The notes under the pieces are model-generated. The model had not been told where the DNA came from and ran no database searches. It worked only from the letters and a program-made list of their open reading frames with translations. A stretch of 64,000 nucleotides of DNA from Paenibacillus pasadenensis DSM 19293 (GTDB lineage Bacteria; Bacillota; Bacilli; Paenibacillales; Paenibacillaceae). The DNA lies in NCBI RefSeq assembly GCF_000422485.1, contig NZ_KE383855.1, positions 25,078-89,077 of the forward strand, written 5' to 3'. A program made the translations under genes and the position numbers. Shown piece by piece: positions 15,857 through 24,446 of this stretch (its first letter is position 1; every line of letters starts with the position of its first letter).

Positions 15857-16540
15857 ATGAAAAAGCAGCAGCCTTCGATTTCGGAGGACAAGATTCTCGG
15901 GGCTTCTTGGGAGCTTCTCGGCGAGGAGGGCATCGAGAAGTTCAGCATGAGGCGGCTGGCCGAGCGGCTGGGCATTCAGGCGCCCTCGCTCTACTGGCAT
16001 TTCAAGAGCAAGCAGCAGCTGTACCAGCGCCTGGCCAACCAGGTGTCGAAACGGATTCTGGAGGAGTTCCGCTCGGACGGGGACTGGAAGGAGCAGCTGG
16101 CGGCGCTGGCCGCCACGGTGCGGAGCGTGCTCGGCCGCTATCCCTGCTCGACGCAGCTCATGATGATGACGCTGCCCCACGAGCCGGACATCATCCGGTT
16201 CACCAACCGCATGCTGCTCTGCGTGGAAGAGACGCCGCTGGAGCAGGAGCAGAAGATGCAGGTCGTCACGACGCTGGTGAACTACGTCTTCTACTTCGTC
16301 CTGGACGACTATCAGCATGAGCGCAACGTCTCCGCCATCCTGAAGGACAAGGGAGCCGCTCCGGGCGACGAGATGGTCCGCCTGCTCGACTCCATGAACG
16401 ATGCGGAAGCGGGACTGTTCCGACGGATGTTCACGAACGGGCTGTTCGAGCTGATGGGGACCGACCGCGCGTTCGAGTTCGGAGTGAAGCTCATTTTGCT
16501 CGGGATCGAGCAAGTCATGGAAGAGCAGGCGAAGCCATGA
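15857..16540 (+). CDS. TetR-family regulator with tetracycline-repressor-type C-terminus
   Basis: 227 residues. The N-terminal helix-turn-helix FSMRRLAERLGIQAPSLYWHFKSKQQLYQRL is of the classical TetR class (PALYWHxxxK pattern). The C-terminal half resembles the TetR ligand-binding domain (TRM..LVNYVFYFVLDDYQ). It is divergent from the MATE pump, with three CTWAC-NNN-GTTAG sites between them, so it likely represses the pump and itself. A 50-codon frame overlaps its stop codon. Confidence 0.93.
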   Translation: MKKQQPSISEDKILGASWELLGEEGIEKFSMRRLAERLGIQAPSLYWHFKSKQQLYQRLANQVSKRILEEFRSDGDWKEQLAALAATVRSVLGRYPCSTQLMMMTLPHEPDIIRFTNRMLLCVEETPLEQEQKMQVVTTLVNYVFYFVLDDYQHERNVSAILKDKGAAPGDEMVRLLDSMNDAEAGLFRRMFTNGLFELMGTDRAFEFGVKLILLGIEQVMEEQAKP

Positions 16541-16689
16541 AGGCCGCATCCGGCAGGATCGACAAGCAACTGCGGCTGCGCGGCGAGCTGGTCGAGTGGA
16601 TCGAGGCGATGCGCGAGTCGAGAAGACCGCGTTCATGGAGCCAGGCGGACCCGGAGGAAGCGGGACATGCGCGGAAGAAGCGGGTATAA
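16537..16689 (+). CDS. Small 50-residue open frame coupled to TetR stop
   Basis: ATG at 16537 overlaps the TetR stop as ATGA, so translational coupling is possible. The product is short and very charged (many Arg, Glu, Lys) with no motif I recognise. The frame also contains the promoter of the next gene at its end. It may be a real small protein or a chance frame; coding support is only the overlap. Confidence 0.3.
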   Translation: MKAASGRIDKQLRLRGELVEWIEAMRESRRPRSWSQADPEEAGHARKKRV

Positions 16690-16690
16690 T
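16662..16690 (+). promoter_or_regulatory. Promoter of GIY-YIG gene
   Basis: GGGACA (16662-16667), a 17-bp spacer and a perfect TATAAT (16685-16690) lie 46 bp before the next start codon. Confidence 0.65.
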
Positions 16691-16736
16691 AGCAGAAGGG
16701 CAAGCGGCACAGGCCCAGCAGAAGGAGCGAGCGCGC

Positions 16737-17093
16737 ATGATCCAAATTACCATTCCAAAGCCAGACGTGACCCTATACAAGGAAAAGGATCCTCAGTCCA
16801 GCCATATTTACGGGTTTACGGATTTCCATCGGATCACCAGGGAAGAAGGCGGAATCTTCCTGTTCTACAACGACAAGGACGAGCTGCTGTTCGTCGGCAA
16901 GGCGCGGAAGCTGCGCCCCCGCATCAAGAAGCATTTCGAGGATGCTTCGTCCGTCATGAAGAACCATCGCAGCGAGGTCGCCAAGATCGAGGTGTGCCTG
17001 ATCGAGGAGCCCATGCACCGGGAAATCTACGAGACGTACCTCATCAACCAGCTCAAGGCCAAGTACAACATCGAAAAGGTGTTCTATAAATAA
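16737..17093 (+). CDS. GIY-YIG domain protein (UvrC-like nuclease family)
   Basis: 118-residue protein made almost wholly of one GIY-YIG domain: GGIFLFYNDKDELLFVGKARKLRPRIKKHF gives the GIF and LFVGK core strands with the following Arg-rich helix. A conserved Glu (EIYETYLINQLKAKYN) near the C-terminus fits the metal-binding position. Family members cut or bind DNA in repair; this one lacks further domains. ATG 16737 has AAGGAG upstream. It has its own promoter and terminator. Confidence 0.8.
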   Translation: MIQITIPKPDVTLYKEKDPQSSHIYGFTDFHRITREEGGIFLFYNDKDELLFVGKARKLRPRIKKHFEDASSVMKNHRSEVAKIEVCLIEEPMHREIYETYLINQLKAKYNIEKVFYK

Positions 17094-17105
17094 GGACGGC
17101 AAAAA

Positions 17106-17140
17106 GGAAGGCCCCCCTCGGAGGGGGGCCTTCCACCGTT
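17106..17140 (+). terminator. Strong terminator after GIY-YIG gene
   Basis: Perfect stem GGAAGGCCCCCC / GGGGGGCCTTCC (17106-17117 with 17123-17134). The lead-in AAGGACGGCAAAAAGGAAGGC is shared with the terminator at 34941. Confidence 0.85.
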
Positions 17141-17262
17141 TTGCTGATTTTCAGCAAGCGCTTCGTTCATGTCAGGCTGCAGTGGATGACGGGCACGGGC
17201 CATGTCCCCGTAGCGGACCTGCGGCTCCCAGACAGCCATGCGGCCATGGATGAAAGTTTTTG

Positions 17263-17290
17263 TTTACATGTGCACACGGATGCATATAAT
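17263..17290 (+). promoter_or_regulatory. ArsR-gene promoter with embedded operator
   Basis: TTTACA (17263-17268) and TATAAT (17285-17290) with a 16-bp spacer. The spacer holds GTGCACACGGATGCAT (17270-17285), whose reverse complement matches the site before the MFS gene at 13 of 16 positions. This suggests autoregulation. Confidence 0.7.
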
Positions 17291-17309
17291 TAAGGCAGGC
17301 GGTGAGAGG

Positions 17310-17642
17310 ATGGGACTTGGCCACGATCCGAGCAGGTGCAAGAAGCTGATTGAAGACAATATCGATATTGAATTCTACCGAGCCGTTTTCGACCCGGTCC
17401 GAAGCGAGCTGCTGGTCTTCCTCTCCATCTACGGGGAGATGGCCATCGGGCAGATCGCCGAGCACTTTCCCCAGAACCGGTCCGTCATCTCTCGCCATCT
17501 GGACTACATGAACCGGTTCGATATCGTGCAGAGAAGGAAGGAAGGCCGGGAAATCTACTACAAAGCCAACCAGCACGTTGTCGTAGACAAGTTCGAGAAG
17601 ACGGCGAGCAACATGAAAGCACTCCTGAACCTGCAGTCCTAG
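17310..17642 (+). CDS. ArsR-type winged-helix regulator
   Basis: 110 residues from ATG 17310 (GGTGAGAGG upstream); an open extension upstream runs through the promoter and is rejected as start. The helix-turn-helix is visible in MAIGQIAEHFPQNRSVISRHLDYMNRFDIVQRRKEGREIYY, the ArsR pattern of recognition helix then wing. No conserved metal-binding Cys pair (CxC) is present, so it probably does not sense arsenic-type metals. The MFS exporter gene follows after 65 bp, with a matching operator in the gap. Confidence 0.88.
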   Translation: MGLGHDPSRCKKLIEDNIDIEFYRAVFDPVRSELLVFLSIYGEMAIGQIAEHFPQNRSVISRHLDYMNRFDIVQRRKEGREIYYKANQHVVVDKFEKTASNMKALLNLQS

Positions 17643-17666
17643 GGTGCTTTTCTTTTTGATCAATAG

Positions 17667-17682
17667 GTGCATATGTGTGCAC
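17667..17682. promoter_or_regulatory. ArsR-type operator before MFS gene
   Basis: GTGCATATGTGTGCAC contains inverted half-sites GTGCA/TGCAC and matches the reverse complement of the site in the ArsR promoter (17270-17285). Confidence 0.65.
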
Positions 17683-17707
17683 AAAAACATGAAAAGAGGG
17701 ACAACGA

Positions 17708-19300
17708 ATGGAAAACCGTTCTCGAAAGTGGTGGGTTCTGATCATCGTCAGCCTGGCGGTGTTCATGGCCATGCTGGATCTCACCATCGTCAATGTCGCG
17801 CTGCCCGATATTCAACGAAGCTTCGCTTCCGATTTCTCGAGTTTGCAATGGGTGCTGAATGCTTATACGCTGGTTTATGCCGCCATGCTGCTGCCGATCT
17901 CCAAGCTGGGCGATGTCATAGGACGCAAAAAAGTCTTTCTGATGGGACTCGGCTTGTTTGTCATCGGCTCCTTGGCCAGCGGACTCGCGCCCAGCGATGT
18001 CTGGCTGAACCTGTTCCGAGGGTTGCAAGGCATCGGCGGCGCGGCGATGATGTCCCTGTCGCTGACCATCGTCACCGCTTCTTTCCCCGACAGGCAAAGG
18101 GGACTCGCGCTCGGCATCTGGAGCAGCGTGGTCGGTCTGGCGATCTCCGCCGGACCGCTTATCGGCGGCGCTCTGGTGGACAGCTGGGGCTGGCGATCGA
18201 TCTTCCTGATCAATCTTCCGTTCGGCATCGCGGCTATTTGGGCAGGAATGTATTTCATTCAGGAGAGCGCTCGGAACCGCAAGGGGAAGATCGACTATCT
18301 GGGCTTCGCCTTCAGCACGGCGACGATCTTCACGATGGTGCTCGCCTTGATCCAGAAGGAAATGCACCCGGGTTATTCCTGGACAAACGGGCCTATCCTA
18401 GGCTTGTTCGGCGCATCGCTGCTCTTCTTCATCGCGTTTATCGTGACCGAGCGGAAAGTCGATCAGCCGATGATCGAATTGTCGATGTTCAAAAGCGCGT
18501 CGTTCAACGGCGCCAACATCGCGGCGTTCGCTTTGGGAGCGGGACTGTACGGGGGATTCACCTATCTCACGATTCTGATGCAGAATTATATGGGCTATTC
18601 CGCTTTTGAAACGGGAGCGAGGATGCTCTTGATCAGCGGATTCACCTTGGTGCTGGGGCCGGCGGCCGGAGTCCTATCCGGAAAAATCGGCAACCGGTGG
18701 CTGATCAGCGGAGCGCTGCTGATCGGGGCGATCGGAGTCCTTGTCATTCGCCAACGCATCCAGGTTCCGTTGGAATGGAGCCATCTTCTGGCGGGATTCA
18801 TCCTTCTCGGCATCAGCAACGCTCTGGTCAATCCGCCCATCGCCAACGCCGCGATGAGCTCCGTCGACAAGAGCCAGGTCGGCATGGCGTCGGGCATGCT
18901 GAACGTCTTTCGGCAGGTCGGACTGTCCTTCGGCGTGGTCCTGCTCGGGATCAAGCTGACAGAAGGATATCGCGAGTCGCTGGGCAAGCAGGTTGCGAAG
19001 CTTCCGGACATCGACGTAGAATCAAAGAACAAGCTGCTCGAGCGGCTTCAGGAAGCGGGAGCTTTTGCCGGATCGCATCTTTTCGACCGCGGGCAAGCGG
19101 GGGCATTCCAGGCCCTGCCTGCTTTCCAGGACGCGAAGCCGATCGTGTTCCATGCGTTCAACGCCGGCATGAAAGAAGCGAGCCTGCTCATGGCCGTCTT
19201 CCTGCTGATCGGAACGGCGGCGAGCGCAGTTTTGATCCGCAAGCCCTCGCAGCGCGAGCAGGCTTTTGGGGATAAGCAGGAATCAACCGGTCGATCCTAA
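17708..19300 (+). CDS. DHA2-family MFS drug exporter (14 TM)
   Basis: 530-residue permease with about 14 hydrophobic segments, the EmrB/QacA subgroup. Motif C-like and antiporter signatures are visible: ALPDIQRSF in TM1, LGDVIGRKKVFLMGL (motif A) and GLAISAGPLIGGALVDSWGWRSIFLINLPFG (motif C, then TM6). It presumably exports toxic or hydrophobic compounds with proton antiport. ArsR-type operators precede both it and the upstream regulator gene. Confidence 0.93.
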   Translation: MENRSRKWWVLIIVSLAVFMAMLDLTIVNVALPDIQRSFASDFSSLQWVLNAYTLVYAAMLLPISKLGDVIGRKKVFLMGLGLFVIGSLASGLAPSDVWLNLFRGLQGIGGAAMMSLSLTIVTASFPDRQRGLALGIWSSVVGLAISAGPLIGGALVDSWGWRSIFLINLPFGIAAIWAGMYFIQESARNRKGKIDYLGFAFSTATIFTMVLALIQKEMHPGYSWTNGPILGLFGASLLFFIAFIVTERKVDQPMIELSMFKSASFNGANIAAFALGAGLYGGFTYLTILMQNYMGYSAFETGARMLLISGFTLVLGPAAGVLSGKIGNRWLISGALLIGAIGVLVIRQRIQVPLEWSHLLAGFILLGISNALVNPPIANAAMSSVDKSQVGMASGMLNVFRQVGLSFGVVLLGIKLTEGYRESLGKQVAKLPDIDVESKNKLLERLQEAGAFAGSHLFDRGQAGAFQALPAFQDAKPIVFHAFNAGMKEASLLMAVFLLIGTAASAVLIRKPSQREQAFGDKQESTGRS

Positions 19301-19333
19301 CGCCTTGGTCAATCAGAATGGGAGGATATGTAC

Positions 19334-19936
19334 ATGACGCCTTATGAAAGAATGCACTCCGGCGGGCTCTACAACAGCGGGAACGAGGAGCTGCTGAGCG
19401 AGCAGCGCGAATGTCTGGAGCGGCTCTATGACTTCAATGCGACGCGTCCATCCGAGGGGGAGAAGCGCGCGCAGCTGATGAAGCGGATGTTCGCCGAGCT
19501 GGGCGAGGGCTGCTACATCGAGCCGCCGTTCCACGCCAACTGGGGCGGCAGGCACGTCCATTTCGGGAAGGGCGTCTATGCCAACTTCAACCTGACGATG
19601 GTGGACGACACCCATATCTATGTCGGAGATCACACGATGTTCGGTCCCAATGTCACGGTAGCGACGGCAGGCCATCCCATCGTGCCCCATCTTCGGGAGC
19701 AGGTGAGCCAGTTCAACCTGCCGGTCCGCATCGGCCGGAACGTGTGGGTCGGCGCCGGCGCGGTCATCCTCCCGGGAGTCGCGATCGGCGACAACACCGT
19801 CATCGGCGCCGGCAGCATCGTGACGAAGGACATCCCGGCGAACGTCGTTGCCGTCGGCAATCCGTGCCGCGTGCTCCGGGAGATCAACGACCGCGACAAG
19901 GAATTTTATTACAAGGACCGGAAGATCGACGCCTAG
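19334..19936 (+). CDS. maa: Maltose/galactoside O-acetyltransferase family (left-handed beta-helix)
   Basis: Trimeric acetyl-CoA:sugar O-acetyltransferase. The N-terminal Mac domain (YERMHSGGLYNSGNEELLSEQ) is followed by hexapeptide repeats: YANFNLTMVDDTHIYVGDHTMFGPNV, the catalytic His in TAGHP, and VWVGAGAVILPGVAIGDNTVIGAGSIVTKDIPANVVAVGNP. ATG 19334 is chosen because GGGAGG lies at a normal 8-nt distance; ATG 19328 is only 2 nt from it. About 200 residues, normal for the family. Symbol given by family resemblance. Confidence 0.9.
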   Translation: MTPYERMHSGGLYNSGNEELLSEQRECLERLYDFNATRPSEGEKRAQLMKRMFAELGEGCYIEPPFHANWGGRHVHFGKGVYANFNLTMVDDTHIYVGDHTMFGPNVTVATAGHPIVPHLREQVSQFNLPVRIGRNVWVGAGAVILPGVAIGDNTVIGAGSIVTKDIPANVVAVGNPCRVLREINDRDKEFYYKDRKIDA

Positions 19937-19980
19937 TGTGAGCCAGGCCGGAGGAAGACCCTATTAGGAGAGTGGATGCA

Positions 19981-20760
19981 ATGGAATTCAGCGACGTCCT
20001 GCACGGACACCGATCGATCCGCCAGTATCAAGACCGCGAGGTGAGCCCGGAGCTGCTCGAGCAGATTCTGGACGCCGGCATCCGAGCCTCGTCCAGCGGC
20101 AACATGCAGTCCTATTCCATCATCGTCACGCGGGACAAGGAGCTGAGGCAGAAGCTGTACGCCGCCCACATGGAGCAGTCCATGGTCGTGGACGCCCCGG
20201 TGCTGCTGACCTTCTGCGCGGATTTCAACCGGATGCGGAAATGGCTGGCGATGAACGATGCGCCCGTCCATTTCGACAACTTCATGAGCTTCATGATCGG
20301 CGCCATCGACGCCACTCTGGCTTCGCAGAACTGTGCGCTGGCTGCGGAAAATGCCGGCCTCGGCCTCTGCTACATGGGCTCGACGCTGGCCAACTGCGAC
20401 CAGATCGGCGAGCTGCTGAACCTCCCGCCGAATGTCGTGCCCGTCGTCGGGTACTCGCTGGGCTACCCGGCCGAGGATCCCGCCCGCCGCGACCGGCTGC
20501 CCCGGCATGGTCTCGTCCATGACGAGCAGTACCGGGACTACTCCGACGAGGACATCGTGGAGATTTACCGCGAGCGCAACGAAAAGGGCTGGAAGCGCTA
20601 CATGGACGTTCCGAGCCTGAAGCGGATGACCGAGGAGATGGGACTGGAGAATCTCGCCCAGATCTACACCCGCGCGAAGTATACGAAGGAATCCCATTTG
20701 GAGTTTTCCCGGACAGTGCTGGATTACCTGGAGAAGCAGAACTTCATGAATCATCGGTAG
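19981..20760 (+). CDS. Nitroreductase-family flavoprotein (NfsA-like)
   Basis: 259-residue FMN-dependent NAD(P)H oxidoreductase. It shows HRSIRQYQDREV near the N-terminus (FMN phosphate contacts), ASSSGNMQSYSIIVT and AENAGLGLCYMGSTLANCDQIGELL, all typical, and the C-terminal extended part of the NfsA/FRP group. ATG 19981 has AGGAG at 10 nt; a GTG nine bases upstream is too close to that site. It may act on nitroaromatics or quinones; no linked pathway is evident. Confidence 0.9.
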   Translation: MEFSDVLHGHRSIRQYQDREVSPELLEQILDAGIRASSSGNMQSYSIIVTRDKELRQKLYAAHMEQSMVVDAPVLLTFCADFNRMRKWLAMNDAPVHFDNFMSFMIGAIDATLASQNCALAAENAGLGLCYMGSTLANCDQIGELLNLPPNVVPVVGYSLGYPAEDPARRDRLPRHGLVHDEQYRDYSDEDIVEIYRERNEKGWKRYMDVPSLKRMTEEMGLENLAQIYTRAKYTKESHLEFSRTVLDYLEKQNFMNHR

Positions 20761-20894
20761 GACGGCGCACGCCGGGCTGGAACTCGGAATCTCGCATGAT
20801 GCCGTCCTCCCGGCATGGCGGGCGCTCGATTCCGGCCTTCCTTTTCGACGCATATCTATGCAGAAACGGGGAGTCGGTGGTATAGTGCTTATAT

Positions 20895-20906
20895 AGTTAA
20901 TTAACT
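20895..20906. promoter_or_regulatory. ROK-type operator upstream of the sugar locus
   Basis: AGTTAATTAACT is a perfect 12-bp palindrome 25 bp before the ROK repressor start. It resembles XylR/NagC-type sites (AGTTT-N-TTAACT) and is the probable autoregulatory site. Confidence 0.65.
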
Positions 20907-20931
20907 TTACTAACTTAAAAGGAGGCTTAAG

Positions 20932-22098
20932 ATGGCATACACTCCACAGTCGATGCGCACATCCAACGACAACGTCATTCTCGACGCTGTCATGGAGCGA
21001 GGAAGCCTGTCGCGCGCGGACATCAGCCGGTATACCGGGCTCAGCAAGCCTACGGTATCCGCTGCGGTCGAGCGTCTTATCGCTCGCCGGCTCGCGGTGG
21101 AGACGGGCCAGGCGGACAATGCGCAAGGCCGGAAAGCGACGCTTGTCAGCTTCAACGAGCGGGGGCATTACACCTGCGGCATCGACCTTGGAGCGACCCG
21201 GATCCGGATCGCCTTGTGCGATCTTAGCGGCAGGCTCCTCGGGTACGATGCCTGTCCGATGCCGGCGGACGCGACCGGCGAGGAGGCGCTCGCGCTCCTC
21301 AAGAGCAGGGCCGATTACCTGCTGTCCCTGAACGAAGTGACGTGGCAGCAGCTCAAGCATATTTGCGTCGGCGTGCCGGCAGTCGTGCTGCCGGACACAA
21401 GTCAGATCTCGCGCATCGTTGCGCCGCTCGCCGGTCTGCAGGAGTCGTTCGCTCTCGAATCGCTATCTGCGATATTCCCGTGCGAGGTCACGATCGAGAA
21501 TGACGTCAATCTGGCCGCGCTCGGAGAACAAAAGCAAGGAGCCGCGCAGGGCGTGGGTCAATTTGCCTTTTTTTCGATCGGTGCGGGCACGGGCGGCGGG
21601 ATCGTCGTTGACGGGCGCCTGTTGAAAGGCCATGACGGGCAAGCCGGCGAGTTCGCCGAGATGCTGCTGCCCGATGGCTCGCGGCTGGAGACGGCGTTGT
21701 CCGCGCAGGGCTTGATGACGCTCGCGGCGCGCGTGCTCGGCGAGCGGGACGACGAGGAAGCAAAGGCGCTTGCCCTTCATTTGTCGCCCGAAAAGCTGTT
21801 CTCGGCAGCAAGGCGAGGGGAAGCGGCGGCAGTGGAAACATTGGAGGCCTACGGCCGCCTGATCGCTTGGGCCGTTCATAATTTATGCGCCGTGCTGGCT
21901 CCTGAGATGGTCGTGCTTGGCGGCGGTATCGGGGGCAGGGGCGATCTGCTGCTGCCGATCTTGCATCGCCATCAGGCGGAGGGGCTGGCGAGGGGAACGA
22001 GGCTGGTCGCCTCCGGGCTGGGCGATCGGGCGGTCGTTATTGGCGCGTCGCTCTTGGCGCGGGAACGAGCGGTTGAATCGCTTCGTCTGGAGTTGTAA
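20932..22098 (+). CDS. ROK-family transcriptional repressor (XylR/NagC type)
   Basis: 388 residues. The N-terminal winged helix (SRADISRYTGLSKPTVSAAVERLI) is fused to a ROK sugar-kinase-like domain with CGIDLGATRIRIALCDLSG and the phosphate-binding FFSIGAGTGGGIVVDG. The CxCGxxGC zinc cluster usual in ROK proteins is absent. It likely represses the sugar locus and is released by a sugar. AAAAGGAGG precedes ATG 20932. The sugar kinase follows after 25 bp. Confidence 0.92.
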   Translation: MAYTPQSMRTSNDNVILDAVMERGSLSRADISRYTGLSKPTVSAAVERLIARRLAVETGQADNAQGRKATLVSFNERGHYTCGIDLGATRIRIALCDLSGRLLGYDACPMPADATGEEALALLKSRADYLLSLNEVTWQQLKHICVGVPAVVLPDTSQISRIVAPLAGLQESFALESLSAIFPCEVTIENDVNLAALGEQKQGAAQGVGQFAFFSIGAGTGGGIVVDGRLLKGHDGQAGEFAEMLLPDGSRLETALSAQGLMTLAARVLGERDDEEAKALALHLSPEKLFSAARRGEAAAVETLEAYGRLIAWAVHNLCAVLAPEMVVLGGGIGGRGDLLLPILHRHQAEGLARGTRLVASGLGDRAVVIGASLLARERAVESLRLEL

Positions 22099-22123
22099 TC
22101 GAACTAAGGGGGGAGGGCGATCC

Positions 22124-23143
22124 ATGAGTACATTGGGCAAGGGAACGTTGGGGCAGGCAGAGGGGGAATGGCTTGCCGGCATCGATGTTGGAGGGACGAA
22201 GACGCTGATGATGCTGTCTCCGATCGCTTCCGGGGGGCCGACGATTCAACGCAAGATCGGAACCCGTACGAGCGGCTCGCCGGCGGAATTCATCGATTGG
22301 CTGTTCGCGGAATTAAAGCAGTTCGGAGAGGATTCGGGCATTCCCTATGCGCGCTTGGTCGGGGTCGGCATCGGATTCCCGGGCATCATCCAGGATGCGC
22401 GAGGCATCCTGCTGAACGCGCCGGCATTCCATTGGCCGCAGCTGGATATCCGGCCGCTGATACGCAAAGTCTACGCCGGCCGGATCTATCTGGACAATGA
22501 CGTCAATCTGGCGGCGATCGGCGAGCATGCCGAAGGAGCGGCGCAGGGCTGCGACGACTTCGCGATGATCACGGTAGGGACGGGCATCGGCTGCGCGCTG
22601 TTTTTAGACGGCCGCCTATACGGCGGACACGAGGGCGGGGCGGGCGAGATCGGGCATCTGATCGTCGGCGATGCCGGACTCGAAGGCCGCGCAGGCTCCG
22701 ATCCGAACGAGTTCGGCGTGCTCGAGCAGATGGCTTCGGGTACAGGCATAGCGCTTCAGGCCCGCAGGAGATTCTCCGAGCATGACGCCGATCCCTCTTC
22801 GGCTGTGCTCGAGCTGGCCGGGGGCGACCAGGCGCGCATCGAGGCCAGGCATGTGCTGGAGGCCGCCAAGGACGATGACCCTGAAGCCCTTCGCGTCATG
22901 GACAGGGCGCTAGGCTATATGGCCCGCTGCATCGCGAATATTGTCGGCCTGCTCAATCCGGCGTTGGTCATCCTCGGCGGAGGCGTGGCGGCCGCCGACC
23001 CGGATTATTATCTCGGCGGCATTGCCGAGCGGCTCGCCGGGCTTACGGCTGTGCCGGTAGCGCTCGCGCCTGCCCGCCTTGGCAACGAGGCTGGCGCAAC
23101 GGGCGCGCTCGTCGCCGTCCGAGCCAAGCTGTCTGCACGCTGA
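22124..23143 (+). CDS. ROK-family sugar kinase
   Basis: 339 residues from ATG 22124 with AAGGGGGGAGG upstream. ATP-binding motifs are GIDVGGTKTLM and VGTGIGCALFLDG. The catalytic Asp is in LDNDVNLAAIGEH, and GHEGGAGEIGHLIV holds the sugar-binding Glu and His. The Cys zinc cluster of typical bacterial glucokinases is missing (GRAGSDPNEFGVLEQMASG occurs instead), so the substrate may not be glucose. It probably phosphorylates the sugar released by the downstream enzymes. Confidence 0.9.
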   Translation: MSTLGKGTLGQAEGEWLAGIDVGGTKTLMMLSPIASGGPTIQRKIGTRTSGSPAEFIDWLFAELKQFGEDSGIPYARLVGVGIGFPGIIQDARGILLNAPAFHWPQLDIRPLIRKVYAGRIYLDNDVNLAAIGEHAEGAAQGCDDFAMITVGTGIGCALFLDGRLYGGHEGGAGEIGHLIVGDAGLEGRAGSDPNEFGVLEQMASGTGIALQARRRFSEHDADPSSAVLELAGGDQARIEARHVLEAAKDDDPEALRVMDRALGYMARCIANIVGLLNPALVILGGGVAAADPDYYLGGIAERLAGLTAVPVALAPARLGNEAGATGALVAVRAKLSAR

Positions 23144-23201
23144 TTGACCGGCGCGCTAGCAAGAGCCGGATTCTGAGCCAACGGATGGAGTGGAGTTTAG
23201 G

Positions 23202-24413
23202 ATGGGAAGCCTGCTAGCACCGGCTCGCCAAACAAAGATACGAGCCGATAAAAAAGCCAGAATCGTCTTGCTCAAGCTTCAGGGACTTTATCTGTTCATG
23301 GGGCTGGCCGGAGGGATCTTCAACCCTTACGTGAATCCACTACTCGTGAAACAGGGCTTTTCGAGCCAAGAAACCGGCCTCGTCATGGCCTTCGGCACAC
23401 TCGTTTCGATTGTGCTGCAGCCGGCATGGGGGATGCTGGCGGACCGGTTCAAAATGACGCGATCGATTCTGATCGTCAGTCTTCTTGTCCCTTCGTTCGC
23501 CGCTTATTTCTATAATATCAAGTTGTATCTCTTCCTTATATTCATTTATACTCTTTGCACGATATTTCAAGTGACGCAGTATCCGGTAGCGGATTCCTAT
23601 GCCGTAACCGCCGCGCGGGAAGCCCGCACCTCCTACGGCGTCATTCGGTTATTCGGAAGCATCGGCACCGGAGTAGGCGGTTATGCAGCGGGTCTGTATT
23701 TGTCGCAGTTCTCGATCCATATGCTGTGGCTGCCCTTTCTGGCGTTCAACGCGCTCAGCGCCGTTCTGGCCGCTGCGCTTCCGAGCCGGACCGACGTATC
23801 CGGGAGCTCGACCGCTTTTACCGCCGGACTGTGGGAGCTGCTTCGCAACCGGTCGTTTGCTTTGTTTTTGCTGGGCTGCTTTCTGGTCAATCAGACGCTT
23901 ACCGCGTTCAATTCCTTTTTTGTCCTGTCCTTTCAGGCTGTGGGAGGCTCCTACGCGCTGACCGGCATCGGTCTGCTTCTCGCCTCGACGACGAACGTGC
24001 CCTCGATGCTGATGGCTTCATCCGTGCTGAGGAAGTGGGGATTCGAGCGTACGCTGCTTATCGCCTCGGTTGCGTATATGCTGCGTTGGGGAATTCAGTG
24101 GATATGGCCGACTCCCGGGGTGATGATCGGCGTGCAGGTGCTGCACGGCTTGTCCTTCGGCTTGTTCTATATCGCGGCGGTCGAGTACGTAGCCGCGATG
24201 ACGAGCGCGGAGTCGCAAGCGACCGGGCAGAGCTTGTTCAATATGGTGTTCATGGGTCTTGGCGGCATTATAGGGAACATGCTGAACGGCTATCTGATGG
24301 ACGCGGGAGGTCCGACGGCGATGTTCCTTGCCTGTACGATCAGCGCAGGGCTTGGCTCAGCCGTGTTGCATGCCGTCAGCAGGCGCGCGCGACGCAGCGG
24401 AGCGTACAGCTAG
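23202..24413 (+). CDS. MFS transporter (MFS_1-like, sugar/nucleoside symporter type)
   Basis: 403 residues with about 12 hydrophobic segments. QGLYLFMGLAGGIFNPYVNPLLVKQGFSS and PAWGMLADRFKMTRSILI match the MFS_1-like/LacY-type pattern. ATG 23202 has GTGGAG about 6 nt upstream; GTG 23190 is an alternative. Its place between the sugar kinase and the AraC regulator suggests it carries a sugar or glycoside. Confidence 0.85.
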   Translation: MGSLLAPARQTKIRADKKARIVLLKLQGLYLFMGLAGGIFNPYVNPLLVKQGFSSQETGLVMAFGTLVSIVLQPAWGMLADRFKMTRSILIVSLLVPSFAAYFYNIKLYLFLIFIYTLCTIFQVTQYPVADSYAVTAAREARTSYGVIRLFGSIGTGVGGYAAGLYLSQFSIHMLWLPFLAFNALSAVLAAALPSRTDVSGSSTAFTAGLWELLRNRSFALFLLGCFLVNQTLTAFNSFFVLSFQAVGGSYALTGIGLLLASTTNVPSMLMASSVLRKWGFERTLLIASVAYMLRWGIQWIWPTPGVMIGVQVLHGLSFGLFYIAAVEYVAAMTSAESQATGQSLFNMVFMGLGGIIGNMLNGYLMDAGGPTAMFLACTISAGLGSAVLHAVSRRARRSGAYS

Positions 24414-24446
24414 AGGATCGCGGAGGGAGGAGAGTTGAAGTTGAAC

